The notes under the pieces were generated by a model. The model worked only from the letters and a program-made list of their open reading frames with translations, was not told the origin of the DNA and did not search any database. From Collinsella sp. AF20-14LB (GTDB lineage Bacteria > Actinomycetota > Coriobacteriia > Coriobacteriales > Coriobacteriaceae): a stretch of 64,000 nt of DNA. The stretch spans positions 1 through 64,000 of the forward strand of contig NZ_QRWD01000004.1 of the NCBI RefSeq assembly GCF_003459505.1, given 5' to 3'. This document shows positions 16,430-25,160 of this stretch, piece by piece. The position numbers and the translations under genes are program-made. Position 1 is the first letter of the stretch, and each line of letters begins with the position of its first letter.

Positions 16430-16611
16430 CTGGTGGGACGGGTGTCTGCGGCGGTTTGTCTCGATCTGTAACAGTAACTCGGCAAAATCGGACCTAGATG
16501 TTACAGATTGAGACAAAGGGTCAGCGTCATCCGGAAACGTCTCGATTTGTAACATCTGGAGCCAATATTGCCGCCTAGATGTTACAGATCGAGACAAACT
16601 GGTGGGACGGG
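16430..16611. repeat. element with four alternating 16-mers at 40 bp spacing, flanked by 13 bp direct repeats
   Basis: GTCTCGATCTGTAACA (16458-16473), its inverse at 16499-16514, the forward unit at 16539-16554 and the inverse at 16580-16595 start 41, 40 and 41 bp apart. CTGGTGGGACGGG occurs directly repeated at 16430-16442 and 16599-16611, just outside. The direct repeats look like a target-site duplication. There is no gene between 16294 and 16687. Confidence 0.75.
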
Positions 16612-16643
16612 GTGAGCTGCCCCGCCCAAGCAGCGGCAAAAGA

Positions 16644-16682
16644 AAAGGTAGATTTTCGGGCATGTCCCAAAAATCTACCTTT
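16644..16682 (-). terminator. terminator of the M16C peptidase gene
   Basis: AAAGGTAGATTTT (16670-16682 read on the minus strand) and AAAATCTACCTTT form a perfect 13 bp stem, followed on the minus strand by TCTTTT. Half of it recurs at 13873-13892, so the hairpin may derive from a repeat family. Confidence 0.75.
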
Positions 16683-16687
16683 GTGCG

Positions 16688-19600
16688 TTAGCCGAGCAGG
16701 TCGACGACGTTAAAGCCGGCGTTGCTCTTGGCGATGACTTCGCGGCTGCCAAAGACGCAGTTGGGCGACTCGGCTGCGATGCGTGTCACGTCGGCGCCGA
16801 GCGAGCGCAGCTCACCGGGCGTGGCGGCGAGCATCTGGGCGCGACGCTCCTCGCGTGCGTGCGGATCGAGCCCGGCCAGGTAGGTCGTGTTGCGGCGCTT
16901 GGTGAGCGCGTACGGCTTCACCGGCGCGTCCATGCCGCTCACGCAGCTCACGATAAAGCCCTCAAAGGCAGCCTCGTCGGGCTCAAAGCTGCCAAGCCAT
17001 GCACCCGCGCGCTCCACGCGCTCAATCGAAGGATCGATCGCCGGGTCACGGTAGGTGTAGAACGCCGCCTGACGCTCGCCGGCTGCGCGGAATCCGCAGC
17101 CGTACGCACCGCCCTTCACGCGAATCTCGTTCCACAGGTAATCGTAGGAGAGCGCGTTGGCGGCCACGGCCCAAGCGCCTGTCACGTCAATGCCCAGGCG
17201 ACGCGGATCGCATGCACGCGCGGCAAAGCAGATATCGCTGGGGATCACGAAAGCCTCGTGGCGGTCGCACGGCGCCGGCACCGCGAGCGCGTCGCGGCCG
17301 GCAACAGCACCGTCGCCCGCACCCAGCCCCAGGTTGCCCGCGGCATCCCAGTACGCGTTAAAGTCCTCGTCGCTGCCGGTAAAGCTCGCCATGCAGCCAT
17401 CGGCCACAAAGATACGCTCCGCCAGCTCGGCAAGCTTGGCGCGCAGGTCGTCCAGGCGCTCGTCAAAGTGGTCGAGCAGATCGCGCAGGAACAGATAGAA
17501 ATCCACGCCCGAAAGCTGCTCGCGCACCACGGCCGAAGGCGAGCTGTAGCTCATCGCGCGACAGAGCGCCGCCGAGTGGCCGTTGTTGATAAAGCCTTGC
17601 TCAAGCCCAATGCGAATCTGCGTGAGAACGTCGCGCACGCGGTCGGCGTCGGCGTCTGCCAGCAGCGTGCTCGACCACACCTCGCGCGGCAGGCTCGCCA
17701 GCGCATCGATCTTCTCGGACAGGGCGCCGGCGCTCACCAGCAGATAAGGGCGCACGCCGTCCACGTCGGGCTGTGTCATGACCTCGGTCGTAAAGCTCAA
17801 AAAGCCCAGCTTGCCGGCGAGCAGATTGTCGAGTTCCTCGGCCGAGTGCTCGCTCGTGGGCAGCTGTTTGAGCAGGCGGCAGAGCAGCGTCACATAGGGC
17901 AGGTCCTCAAATGCGACGCAGCTCAGGTCGAAATACTGCATGGCATAGGCCAGGCGGTTGGTGGGGATGTCGTGGCGCAGGCACGGGATGGGCGCGGTCG
18001 TGTCCACAACGAGCGGCGGCTCGGGGCGTGCCTCGCCAATGTCGGACACGCGCAGGCGCGGTAGCGTGGCCTTGTCCTCGGTCGTGTCCTCGGCCTCCTG
18101 TGCGGCACGCAGCGCGGCTGTGCGCTCGACCACATCGGCAAGCTCGGCATCGGTCATGGCATCGCGCTTGGCGGCAAGCTCTGCCGCCTCGGCGCCTTCC
18201 GATCCGGCACTGGCGTCCACCGGCACCAGCTCGACCAGCGCCATGTGGTCGTTCTCCAGCACGAGCTCGCACAGCAGGTCCTCGAAGTAGCTGCCTTCCA
18301 GCTCGCCGCGCAGCTCCTCGTACACCGGGCCATACTTGAGCGCCAGCGTCGCGGCGTCGTCATCGTAGAGCCACGTGCTCAGCGCGTCGCACGCAATGGC
18401 CACGCCGTCGGCGATACCGTAGTCGCGCTGGCGCAGGTCGTATTCGTTGCTGCTGATGATGGCCTCCAGGCGCTCGCGCGGAACGCCGTGCTCGCACAGG
18501 TCGCGGCAGGCGTCCTGGAACACGCGGCGCAGCTCGCGCGCCACGCCGGGCTGCGCGTTTTGCAGCATGATGAGCTCGTAGGGCTGCAGGCTCTCGGCCG
18601 CGGTGTAGCTCACCACGTTGCCGCCCAGGTCGGCGGCCAGAATGGCCTTCTTAACCGGCGCCTCGTTGGAGCCCAGTAGCGCTTCGAACAGGATGTCCGC
18701 CGCGATCGTGCGCTTGCGGTCGAGCGCTGATCCCAGCACCAGGCCCAGGCCCACCAGGGCGTTCTCGGGCGTGGTGGCCATCTCGACGCGCTTGTACTCG
18801 CAGGTCACGGGTGCCTGCACGCCCAGCGGATTGGGTGCCAGCGTGGACGGGTCCTCACCGGCGGCAACGGCAGCGTCCATGCGGCGGCTCGCGGCACTCG
18901 GCTGCGACAGATAACGCTCGTCCAAAAACGCCAGCGCGCGGTCCACATCTAGGTCGCCGTAGAGCGTTATATAAGAGTTGGAAGGATTGTAGTGGCGCGC
19001 GTGCGTATCCAGGAACTGCTCGTAGGTGAGCGCGGGAATCGCGCGTGGGTCGCCGCCGCTCTCGTGCGCATAGGCGGTGTCGGGATAGAGCGCGGCGTTG
19101 ACGGCGTCGTCCAGCACGCTCATGGGGTCGGACAACGCGCCCTTCATCTCGTTGAACACCACGCCGTTATAGCGCAACGTGCCCTCGCGCAGGCTGGCGG
19201 TGCTGCCTTCGCCGCCAGCGCCCTCCGGCAGGTCCAGCTCGTAGTGCCAGCCCTCCTGCTCAAAAATGGTGGGCTTGGTATAGATGGCCGGGTTGAACAC
19301 CGCGTCCAGGTACACGTCCATCAGGTTGTACAGATCCTGCTCGTTGGTGGTGGCAACGGGGTAGATGGTCTTGTCGGGGTAGGTCATGGCGTTGAGGAAC
19401 GTCTGCATGGAGCTCTTGATCAGATCGACAAACGGCTCCTTGACGGGGAACTTGGCCGATCCGCACAGCACCGAGTGCTCAAGAATATGGAACACGCCGG
19501 TGGAATCGGCCGGCGGCGTCTTAAAGCCAATGGCAAAGGCCTTGTTTTCGTCGTCGCACGCTAGGTACAGCAGGCGAGCGCCCGAGGCGGTGTGGCGCAG

Positions 19601-19726
19601 CACGTAAGCGTCTGCGTCGAGCTCGGGCACGGTCTCGCGGCGTTCGACGGTAAAGCCGTGGCAGGTGGTTCCGGGCACCAGCAGCGCGGCGGCAGCGGCG
19701 CGCGGGTCGGTTGAGGTAGTGGACAT
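16688..19726 (-). CDS. M16C-family zinc metallopeptidase (presequence-protease-like)
   Basis: A 1012-residue clamshell peptidase. The inverted zinc motif HILEH places His80, Glu83 and His84 in the first M16 domain; YNGVVFNEMKGALSDP follows with the second Glu region. Two catalytic-type and two inactive M16 domains, with the central M16C-associated segment, account for the length, as in PreP and Clostridium family members. It probably degrades peptides in the cytoplasm, since no signal peptide is visible. The frame is open to 19933, but the extra 69 residues run through repeat DNA, whereas ATG 19726 has AAAGGAG at good spacing. Confidence 0.9.
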   Translation of the reverse strand: MSTTSTDPRAAAAALLVPGTTCHGFTVERRETVPELDADAYVLRHTASGARLLYLACDDENKAFAIGFKTPPADSTGVFHILEHSVLCGSAKFPVKEPFVDLIKSSMQTFLNAMTYPDKTIYPVATTNEQDLYNLMDVYLDAVFNPAIYTKPTIFEQEGWHYELDLPEGAGGEGSTASLREGTLRYNGVVFNEMKGALSDPMSVLDDAVNAALYPDTAYAHESGGDPRAIPALTYEQFLDTHARHYNPSNSYITLYGDLDVDRALAFLDERYLSQPSAASRRMDAAVAAGEDPSTLAPNPLGVQAPVTCEYKRVEMATTPENALVGLGLVLGSALDRKRTIAADILFEALLGSNEAPVKKAILAADLGGNVVSYTAAESLQPYELIMLQNAQPGVARELRRVFQDACRDLCEHGVPRERLEAIISSNEYDLRQRDYGIADGVAIACDALSTWLYDDDAATLALKYGPVYEELRGELEGSYFEDLLCELVLENDHMALVELVPVDASAGSEGAEAAELAAKRDAMTDAELADVVERTAALRAAQEAEDTTEDKATLPRLRVSDIGEARPEPPLVVDTTAPIPCLRHDIPTNRLAYAMQYFDLSCVAFEDLPYVTLLCRLLKQLPTSEHSAEELDNLLAGKLGFLSFTTEVMTQPDVDGVRPYLLVSAGALSEKIDALASLPREVWSSTLLADADADRVRDVLTQIRIGLEQGFINNGHSAALCRAMSYSSPSAVVREQLSGVDFYLFLRDLLDHFDERLDDLRAKLAELAERIFVADGCMASFTGSDEDFNAYWDAAGNLGLGAGDGAVAGRDALAVPAPCDRHEAFVIPSDICFAARACDPRRLGIDVTGAWAVAANALSYDYLWNEIRVKGGAYGCGFRAAGERQAAFYTYRDPAIDPSIERVERAGAWLGSFEPDEAAFEGFIVSCVSGMDAPVKPYALTKRRNTTYLAGLDPHAREERRAQMLAATPGELRSLGADVTRIAAESPNCVFGSREVIAKSNAGFNVVDLLG

Positions 19727-19816
19727 ATGCAGTCTCCTTTGACGCCCCAACGGGGGCGAATCGAGTCGAATCTCCGAGAGTATACCCATATGGGGCCTTC
19801 GACCAATCTGCCGGAT

Positions 19817-19962
19817 GAGCGTGGATTTTCTGACACACGAGCGTGGATTTTCGGACGCCAGCCGAATTACAGTGGATTTTCGGACGGAATCGGCCTCCAA
19901 AAGCCCAAAAACCGTCCAAATATCCACGCTCATTTTTCAACCGTCCAATAATCCACGCTCAT
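19817..19962. repeat. multi-unit inverted repeat with AGCGTGGATTTTCGGACG units
   Basis: Forward units start at 19817, 19839 and 19871 (the third lacks the first bases). Inverse units CCGTCCAAATATCCACGCTC and CCGTCCAATAATCCACGCTC start at 19912 and 19941. The stretch can fold into one long hairpin. It forms the first part of the 690 bp gene-free gap before the PilZ gene. Confidence 0.7.
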
Positions 19963-19976
19963 GCATCGCTCGCGTA

Positions 19977-20211
19977 TCTCTCATCTCTCACTCATTTCTA
20001 ATACGAGAGATAGCAGAAAGATGAGAGATAATTACGAGAGATAGCAATGCTGCAAGGTGGCCGGGGGATCGAGTCAAAGTTCCTGTATACATGCGTTTAC
20101 ATGTGCGAACGTGATTTGATTGAACCAATAACGGCCAATTTGTCTCTCATCTCTCACTCATCTCTAAGCTGAGAGATAAATGAGAGACGAGAGATAATTA
20201 CGAGAGATAGC
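19977..20211. repeat. pair of about 69 bp direct repeats rich in GAGAGAT/ATCTCTC
   Basis: TCTCTCATCTCTCACTCAT occurs at 19977 and 20143. GAGAGATAATTACGAGAG occurs at 20023 and 20189. Both offsets are 166 bp, so one composite unit is duplicated. Each unit is internally self-complementary (ATCTCTC with GAGAGAT). From 20212 to 20418 I see only likely promoter sequence for the PilZ gene. Confidence 0.7.
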
Positions 20212-20418
20212 TGAGAGACAGGCAGACAGACGGTCTGTCGGGGACATGCATCGCTGCCAGATTGATGCCGCGCACAGAGCGGCTGCACGTTCACCCGCGC
20301 CGCCGCATCCGCACCATTTCGCGCACCCTGCGCTGCAACCCACAGCAAAGCAGTTACAATAGCCCAATGTGCATCGCGCACGACGATGATATCGGCGCCC
20401 GCGACTAGGGGAGAATAC

Positions 20419-21084
20419 ATGGCAGAGCAACAGATAACGCCGGGGACTAAGCTTCAGGTGGCATTCGACGTGCCCATGGGCCAAAAAACCGACTTCAACA
20501 TGCTCGCCACGTACAAAGAGGACCTGGACGAGGCGTACTTTCTTATGAGCGCGCCCATGCTTGCCGGCAAGCCGCTGCTCATGGACGAAAACCAAAAGCT
20601 GCTGCTGCAGTACAAAGTAGGCGAGGAGACGTTCGTGCTCGCCGGCTATCCCGAGGCAGTCGAGAAAAAGGGCATCCGCACCTATTGGAAAATGCGCAAA
20701 GTCGCCGAGCAGCGCAGCTTTGTCAAGCGCCGCGACGAGCGTTTTAAGGTCGCCATGCGCCTGACCTACCAGCGCGACAACGCGCCGACCCCCGAGCCCG
20801 AGGACGCCATGACCATCGACGTCTCGGCCGGCGGTCTGGCTATCTACCTCAACGATTACCCCGACGTGGGCGAGGCCCTGGCCGTGCAAATGCCCACGAT
20901 CCGCCTGCAGGGCGAGCGCCACGAGCTGCCCGAGCAGCTGGGCATCGTGTGTTGGGTGCGCCGCGCGCCCAAGGGCAGCCTGTACCGCAACGTCTGCGGC
21001 CTGCAGTTCCGTTACGCCGACGACATGGAGCGCGAGCTCGTCAAAGAATACGTCGGCTACATCCGCGCCAAATATAAGCTCTGA
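20419..21084 (+). CDS. PilZ-domain cyclic-di-GMP-binding protein (YcgR-like)
   Basis: A 221-residue protein with an N-terminal YcgR-type beta domain (about 1-95) and a C-terminal PilZ domain. The PilZ nucleotide-binding motifs are both present: RRDER with Arg104 and Arg108, and DVSAGG with Asp134, Ser136 and Gly139. It should bind c-di-GMP and act through protein contact. The frame is open from 20386, but ATG 20419 follows GGGGAG. Only 5 bp separate it from the membrane protein at 21090, so the two probably form an operon and work together at the cell surface. Confidence 0.85.
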   Translation: MAEQQITPGTKLQVAFDVPMGQKTDFNMLATYKEDLDEAYFLMSAPMLAGKPLLMDENQKLLLQYKVGEETFVLAGYPEAVEKKGIRTYWKMRKVAEQRSFVKRRDERFKVAMRLTYQRDNAPTPEPEDAMTIDVSAGGLAIYLNDYPDVGEALAVQMPTIRLQGERHELPEQLGIVCWVRRAPKGSLYRNVCGLQFRYADDMERELVKEYVGYIRAKYKL

Positions 21085-21089
21085 TCGCC

Positions 21090-22289
21090 ATGGCACTGTT
21101 CAAGCGCAACGACAACAAAGATCAAGCTGCCGAGGATTTGGCCGAGAATCAGGCTGAGGGTGTAGCCGAGGATTTGGCCGAGGGCATGGCTGAGGATTTG
21201 ACCGAGGGCCAGGCCGAGGATACGTTGCAGAACGCACCCCGCGTCAATGCCGAGGACGCGCCCGGCGAGGACTCCGCCCTCGATCAGCCTCCCACCTCCC
21301 GCAAGCGTTTCGGCAAGTCCAAGCCCAAAAGCAAGCACAAGCGCGACCTGCGCGGCGTGGTGCGCATCGAGGAGCTGGAGCAGGCGCTGGCCGACCAGGA
21401 CCTCGACGACATCGACCCCGACGCGGTCGTCTCCATGTACATGCCCAAGCGCCGCATGGAGCGCATCGGCACGGCGCTGCTGCGCATGGACAAGCTGCAA
21501 AAGGCCCTCGTGGTGCTGGCGCTTGCCTTTGGCGTGTTGTTCGCCCTGTCGTTTATGCAGGAAAACATGGGTAACTTCACTATCAACCTCAACCGCTTGG
21601 AGCTGTTCCGCCGCGGCGTGGCCATTGCCGACAACGGCGACTTTAACAACGCCACCGCACGCTTGGCCGCCGATGCCGTGGATAACGGCACCAATATTGC
21701 TGCCGAGGATCTGCCCGACAACCTGGACGACATCGACGGTAGCCACAACGGCAAGAACTACGTGACGTACACCTTCTATATCCGCAACGCCGGCAAGACC
21801 GATCTGGGCTATAGCGCCAAGCTCAAGGTGGTCAGCGCCAGCAAGGGCGTGGATAAAGCGGCGCGCGTGAGGGTGTATCGCAATGGCGAGCCCACCACCT
21901 ATGCGGCGGCTGCGGCCGATGGCAACCCCGAGCCCAACACCGAGCCGTTTGCGTCCAAAGACGTGGTGACGACCATCAGCCATGCGAACTTCCGCGTGGG
22001 CGATGTGGACAAGTACACCGTGGTCATTTGGCTGGACGGCGACGACCCGGAGTGCGTGGACAAGATCATCGGCGGTGCGGTGGAGTTTGGCTTTGACTTT
22101 GATTCGTCCGAGACCGACGACTCGAGCCTGTTCATTAAGTTCGTGCAGGATATTGCCGACACCCTGACTGGCAACGACCCCATTAGCGCGAGCGGCAACG
22201 AGGCGCCCGATTACTACAAGGAGCACAACGTGACCTGGAGTAACCGCCGCAACCAAAAGAACTCGCCCGTAGGCGACGGGGACAAGTAG
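21090..22289 (+). CDS. membrane-anchored TasA-like surface protein
   Basis: A 399-residue protein. Residues 10-55 are acidic imperfect repeats (EDLAE, AEGVAEDLAEGMAEDL), then a basic stretch. One hydrophobic segment at about 138-156 (ALVVLALAFGVLFALSF) should hold it as a type II membrane protein. The outer part ends in VVIWLDGDDPECVDKIIGGAVEFGFDF, which matches the EGxDxxC motif shared by the SipW-type proteins at 24137, 34410, 35306 and 37146. It lacks the TYAWF signal, so it is probably not cleaved and may anchor or nucleate their fibres. The PilZ gene is 5 bp upstream, suggesting c-di-GMP control. Function is inferred. Confidence 0.6.
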   Translation: MALFKRNDNKDQAAEDLAENQAEGVAEDLAEGMAEDLTEGQAEDTLQNAPRVNAEDAPGEDSALDQPPTSRKRFGKSKPKSKHKRDLRGVVRIEELEQALADQDLDDIDPDAVVSMYMPKRRMERIGTALLRMDKLQKALVVLALAFGVLFALSFMQENMGNFTINLNRLELFRRGVAIADNGDFNNATARLAADAVDNGTNIAAEDLPDNLDDIDGSHNGKNYVTYTFYIRNAGKTDLGYSAKLKVVSASKGVDKAARVRVYRNGEPTTYAAAAADGNPEPNTEPFASKDVVTTISHANFRVGDVDKYTVVIWLDGDDPECVDKIIGGAVEFGFDFDSSETDDSSLFIKFVQDIADTLTGNDPISASGNEAPDYYKEHNVTWSNRRNQKNSPVGDGDK

Positions 22290-22298
22290 AACGAACAG

Positions 22299-22336
22299 GC
22301 GCCGGGCCGGGATTGATGTTCCGGCCCGGCGCTTTT
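22299..22336 (+). terminator. terminator after the membrane-anchored TasA-like gene
   Basis: GCGCCGGGCCGG (22299-22310) pairs with CCGGCCCGGCGC (22321-22332), followed by TTTT. The convergent gene at 22338 ends next to it. Confidence 0.88.
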
Positions 22337-22337
22337 A

Positions 22338-22850
22338 CTATGCGCAGGTGTTGTCTTTGGAAGCGCTGGCGTTGCCGCTGGCGGCATCCAGCAAGAACAG
22401 CCGCAGCGCGAGCTTAATCGCGTAACCCGGTTTGACCTGCGACGCGTCTCCCATGCGTTCGTCCAGGTCGCCACAGTAGGCATAAAGGTCGCGGATCAGA
22501 TCCGCGCCCGAGAGGGTGAACACGTAGCCCGCGTTCGAGAGCGCGTTGGGTGCTGTGGGCAGCCCCGCAGCCGCACAAAAGCTTGCGAGGTCGGGGCCCA
22601 TGACGGCCTCGTAGTCGATTGCGGCGCCACGGTCCTGGGCGGCCCGCTCCAGCTCGCGGGTGTACGACAAGGCCGCCGCCAGCACAAAGCTGGGCGTGGG
22701 CGCGTTGACGTCGTCGGTGGTGGCGACGAGCTTGCCGGCCGCCTGCGTGACCAACCAGGCGACTTCGCGCTGGCAGCGAACGGCCTTGCGCGTCACCGGC
22801 TTGATCGATCCGGGAGAAACGCTTCCTTTAGGTTGAGCGGCAGCAGCCAT
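22338..22850 (-). CDS. conserved hypothetical protein
   Basis: A 170-residue soluble protein that I do not recognise. It is mostly helical by composition, with an Ala-rich N-terminus, a central segment TPSFVLAAALSYTRELERAAQDRG, and SGADLIRDLYAYCGDLDERMGD followed by KPGYAIKLALRLFLLDA. There is no signal peptide or membrane segment. AGGAGGTCC lies upstream of the ATG, and codon use is that of the host. It stands alone between two convergent or divergent surface-protein units, and nothing in the context fixes a function. Confidence 0.7.
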   Translation of the reverse strand: MAAAAQPKGSVSPGSIKPVTRKAVRCQREVAWLVTQAAGKLVATTDDVNAPTPSFVLAAALSYTRELERAAQDRGAAIDYEAVMGPDLASFCAAAGLPTAPNALSNAGYVFTLSGADLIRDLYAYCGDLDERMGDASQVKPGYAIKLALRLFLLDAASGNASASKDNTCA

Positions 22851-23249
22851 AGGGACCTCCTAACAAACAGCCTACGCAAGCAGGCAGAAATTACACGTGC
22901 TACATCAGTATAGCGGGTGGGGAAGGGCTAGGGCGAAGCTCGGCGGAGGGTGAATGTATGCGATGGCGTGGAACTGCGGTCGCAAGGCTTAAGAGGGACT
23001 TACAGCTTTGCGGGAGAGAGATCAAATAAGGTAAACGATGTTCACATAGCACCACATATAACCTGAGGTAGACTTATGAATCTGCCGGAATGTAGGCTGC
23101 CGAAAACTCATAAGGAAATCGTAAGAATTATGGTATTCTCAACTCCATATCAAAAGGATGGGCAAGCAACATCCAACACGAAAGCGCGGGCTCCCCTTCC
23201 GGGCTTCTCGGGGGTCATCTGGGACGAATGGGGAAAGAAAGGGGTCCGT
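22851..23249. other. 399 bp gap before the AT-rich surface-protein pair
   Basis: The left part is the promoter region of the leftward gene. From about 23040 base composition becomes AT-richer. GGTATTCTC near 23132 could be a -10 region for the gene at 23250. The frame of that gene is open from 23076, but the extension lacks a ribosome binding site. A GC-rich stretch near 23190-23215 could fold weakly. I see no further gene. Confidence 0.4.
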
Positions 23250-24056
23250 ATGGATACCAAGGCATTAAAGAAGCAGATGGGCGCCGCCATCGCCATGGTC
23301 CTCGTGGCAGCCGTAGCCCTCGGCTCCGCCACCTTCGCATGGTTTGTGAGCAACAACTCGGTTAAGGCGACGACGAGCAGCATTAGCGCTCAGTCGAACG
23401 CTGCCTACATGACGATTGCGAAAGGCACCACTGGCGCAAAAGACGCTAACGAAAGTGCTGTCGAGACGGATGTGAAAGACACGCCCCTTTTCCCTGCGAC
23501 TTTCGGCGAGCAGGCGGATTCGGATGGCAATGCACATCCTGGTCTGTTTTATACGGGAAACGGCACGACGACCACCGATGGTAAGCTGAAGGATGCCCTG
23601 GAGAAGGTTGGCGCGAATGGCACCCCTGCGGAAGCTGCAGAAAAAGGTTATGCCGTTCATGTTCCCTTCAATGTGAGCACTAAGGGCCAGAAGATGAAAG
23701 ACCTGAAGGTCGCTGGCATTACCAACGGGAAGTATGATGCCAAGGATGAGGCCAATAATGGCTCTGCCCTGGCTAAGGCCTTGCGTGTTTTGGTTGTTGA
23801 CGGCACCGATTCTAGCAAATGGGTTGTGTACGGCCAAGAGGCTGATTCCACTAAGTACGTAGTTAAGCTTAGTTCTGAGACTGGTAACGCGGTACCGAAT
23901 TTTGGCGAGGTCTTGCCTGGCCAGGATCACGTTGTAAACGTTTATCTTTATTATGAGGGATCGGACCAGGCCGTCTACACCAATAATCTTGCGAATCTGA
24001 CCAAGACCAATAAGGTCACCGTTGAGTTCGCTGCTACTCCCAACGGAAACAACTAA
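23250..24056 (+). CDS. SipW-dependent-type secreted protein (TasA/CalY-like)
   Basis: A 268-residue exported protein. The N-terminus is basic (MDTKALKKQ), then a hydrophobic stretch AIAMVLVAAVALGSATFAWFVSNNSV matching SipW-type signal peptides of TasA/camelysin proteins. The mature part is Ser/Thr/Asn-rich. The family's C-terminal EGxDxxC motif appears as YYEGSDQAVYTNNL, without the Cys. ATG 23250 follows AGAAAGGGG. Codon use is AT-richer than the surroundings. It is followed by a terminator and a closely similar gene at 24137; no SipW peptidase lies beside it, so it may rely on those at 38013 or 42597. Confidence 0.75.
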   Translation: MDTKALKKQMGAAIAMVLVAAVALGSATFAWFVSNNSVKATTSSISAQSNAAYMTIAKGTTGAKDANESAVETDVKDTPLFPATFGEQADSDGNAHPGLFYTGNGTTTTDGKLKDALEKVGANGTPAEAAEKGYAVHVPFNVSTKGQKMKDLKVAGITNGKYDAKDEANNGSALAKALRVLVVDGTDSSKWVVYGQEADSTKYVVKLSSETGNAVPNFGEVLPGQDHVVNVYLYYEGSDQAVYTNNLANLTKTNKVTVEFAATPNGNN

Positions 24057-24086
24057 CCAAGCGGGATGGCATATCTGCTGACTTTG

Positions 24087-24116
24087 GGGCGGGGTCTTTC
24101 GGCTCCGCCCTTTTTT
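24087..24116 (+). terminator. terminator between the two SipW-type genes
   Basis: GGGCGGGG (24087-24094) pairs with CTCCGCCC (24103-24110), with one G-T pair, followed by six T. Confidence 0.85.
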
Positions 24117-24136
24117 GAAAAGAAGGTAGGTGAAAG

Positions 24137-25069
24137 ATGAATATATGCGGAATGAAAAAACAACTCAGGATTGCAGCCATTTCGGTTGTAATGGCTGCTG
24201 TTGCACTCGGATCGGCTACGTATGCGTGGTTTGTCACCAACTCTACGGTTAAAGCAACTACAGGTAGTATTAGCGCTCAGACAAACGGAATGGTTCTCCA
24301 GATTGTCTCCGGAGATATGCCCAATCATGAGGACAACCGCGAAGCGCTGACGACGGCATCTGCTGTTGGAAATCAAATCAGCCCCTCTTCAACGGATAAC
24401 GCGAAGTCATGGTTTGTGCCCGCCACCTGGAGCAATACGATGGTCAGCTCTTATAAAGAAGCCAGTACCAATGAAAAGGGTCTCTACAGTCAAGGTGGCA
24501 ACTCGTATTACGCATTTGCGGTGGGAAACTACACCGTCTATACGGTTAAGGAAACCGGACGTGCCGATGTCTATTTGAATCCTGACAACCCCTTAGTTGT
24601 TACGCCTTCAGCGGGGGCTTCGGAAAACTGGTTCAATAAGATTAAGGGATCCTTGAGGGTCGGTATTGTTGTCGACGATGACCTTAAGTTCGTCTATGCT
24701 CCGACTCAGCCATCTTCTACCGAAACTGGCAACGATGTTAATGCCACCATGGGCTGGAGCTGCGTTGCTTCGGCGGGGGATACGACCCAAGTAGCAAGTT
24801 ACATGCACTTGTATGCCGACAATCTTGTTGACCAGCAGAATGGTAACTGGGCAGCCGCAAAAAACGGCACTCTATATGATAAGCCGGCTGGGCAAAACGG
24901 TAAGGCCATCGACACGAATGTTGGCTATAACGGCACTCATATAAAGGTCGTCATCTGGATGGAGGGCACGGATTCAGATTGTGTAAATGTGTCCGATTTG
25001 GATGATGCCCAGAAAGCAAATCCAACGTTTAATGTCACGCTCAATTTGGTTGGCGTAGCGACTGAATAG
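24137..25069 (+). CDS. SipW-dependent-type secreted protein with EGxDxxC motif
   Basis: A 310-residue exported protein. The signal region RIAAISVVMAAVALGSATYAWFVTNSTVKATTGSISAQ is nearly the same as in the gene before it, pointing to a duplication. The mature part is rich in Asn, Ser and Thr and should be beta-rich. IKVVIWMEGTDSDCVNVSD near the C-terminus is the family motif with its Cys. ATG 24137 has AGGTGAAAG upstream; ATG 24152 is an alternative. Codon use is AT-rich, unlike the paralogues at 34-38 kb, which suggests separate acquisition. A likely fibre or matrix subunit. Confidence 0.75.
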   Translation: MNICGMKKQLRIAAISVVMAAVALGSATYAWFVTNSTVKATTGSISAQTNGMVLQIVSGDMPNHEDNREALTTASAVGNQISPSSTDNAKSWFVPATWSNTMVSSYKEASTNEKGLYSQGGNSYYAFAVGNYTVYTVKETGRADVYLNPDNPLVVTPSAGASENWFNKIKGSLRVGIVVDDDLKFVYAPTQPSSTETGNDVNATMGWSCVASAGDTTQVASYMHLYADNLVDQQNGNWAAAKNGTLYDKPAGQNGKAIDTNVGYNGTHIKVVIWMEGTDSDCVNVSDLDDAQKANPTFNVTLNLVGVATE

Positions 25070-25102
25070 TCGGTCAAAATAATCGCAGCAGTGTAATTAA
25101 AG

Positions 25103-25140
25103 ACGAGGGCCAGTTCAATCAAGAACTGGCCCTCGTTTGT
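25103..25140 (+). terminator. terminator after the SipW-type pair
   Basis: ACGAGGGCCAGTTC (25103-25116), loop AATCAA, GAACTGGCCCTCGT (25123-25136), then TTTGTTT. A perfect 14 bp stem that may also serve the leftward methyltransferase gene. Confidence 0.88.
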
Positions 25141-25160
25141 TTATGCCAAAAGCGCTTTGG

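Noticed and set aside
16299-16663. Small minus-strand ORFs in the repeat gap after hicA
   Set aside because: They run through the alternating 16-mer element and have no ribosome binding sites.
19727-19933. N-terminal extension of the M16C peptidase
   Set aside because: It reads through repeat DNA, while ATG 19726 has a strong ribosome binding site and matches family starts.
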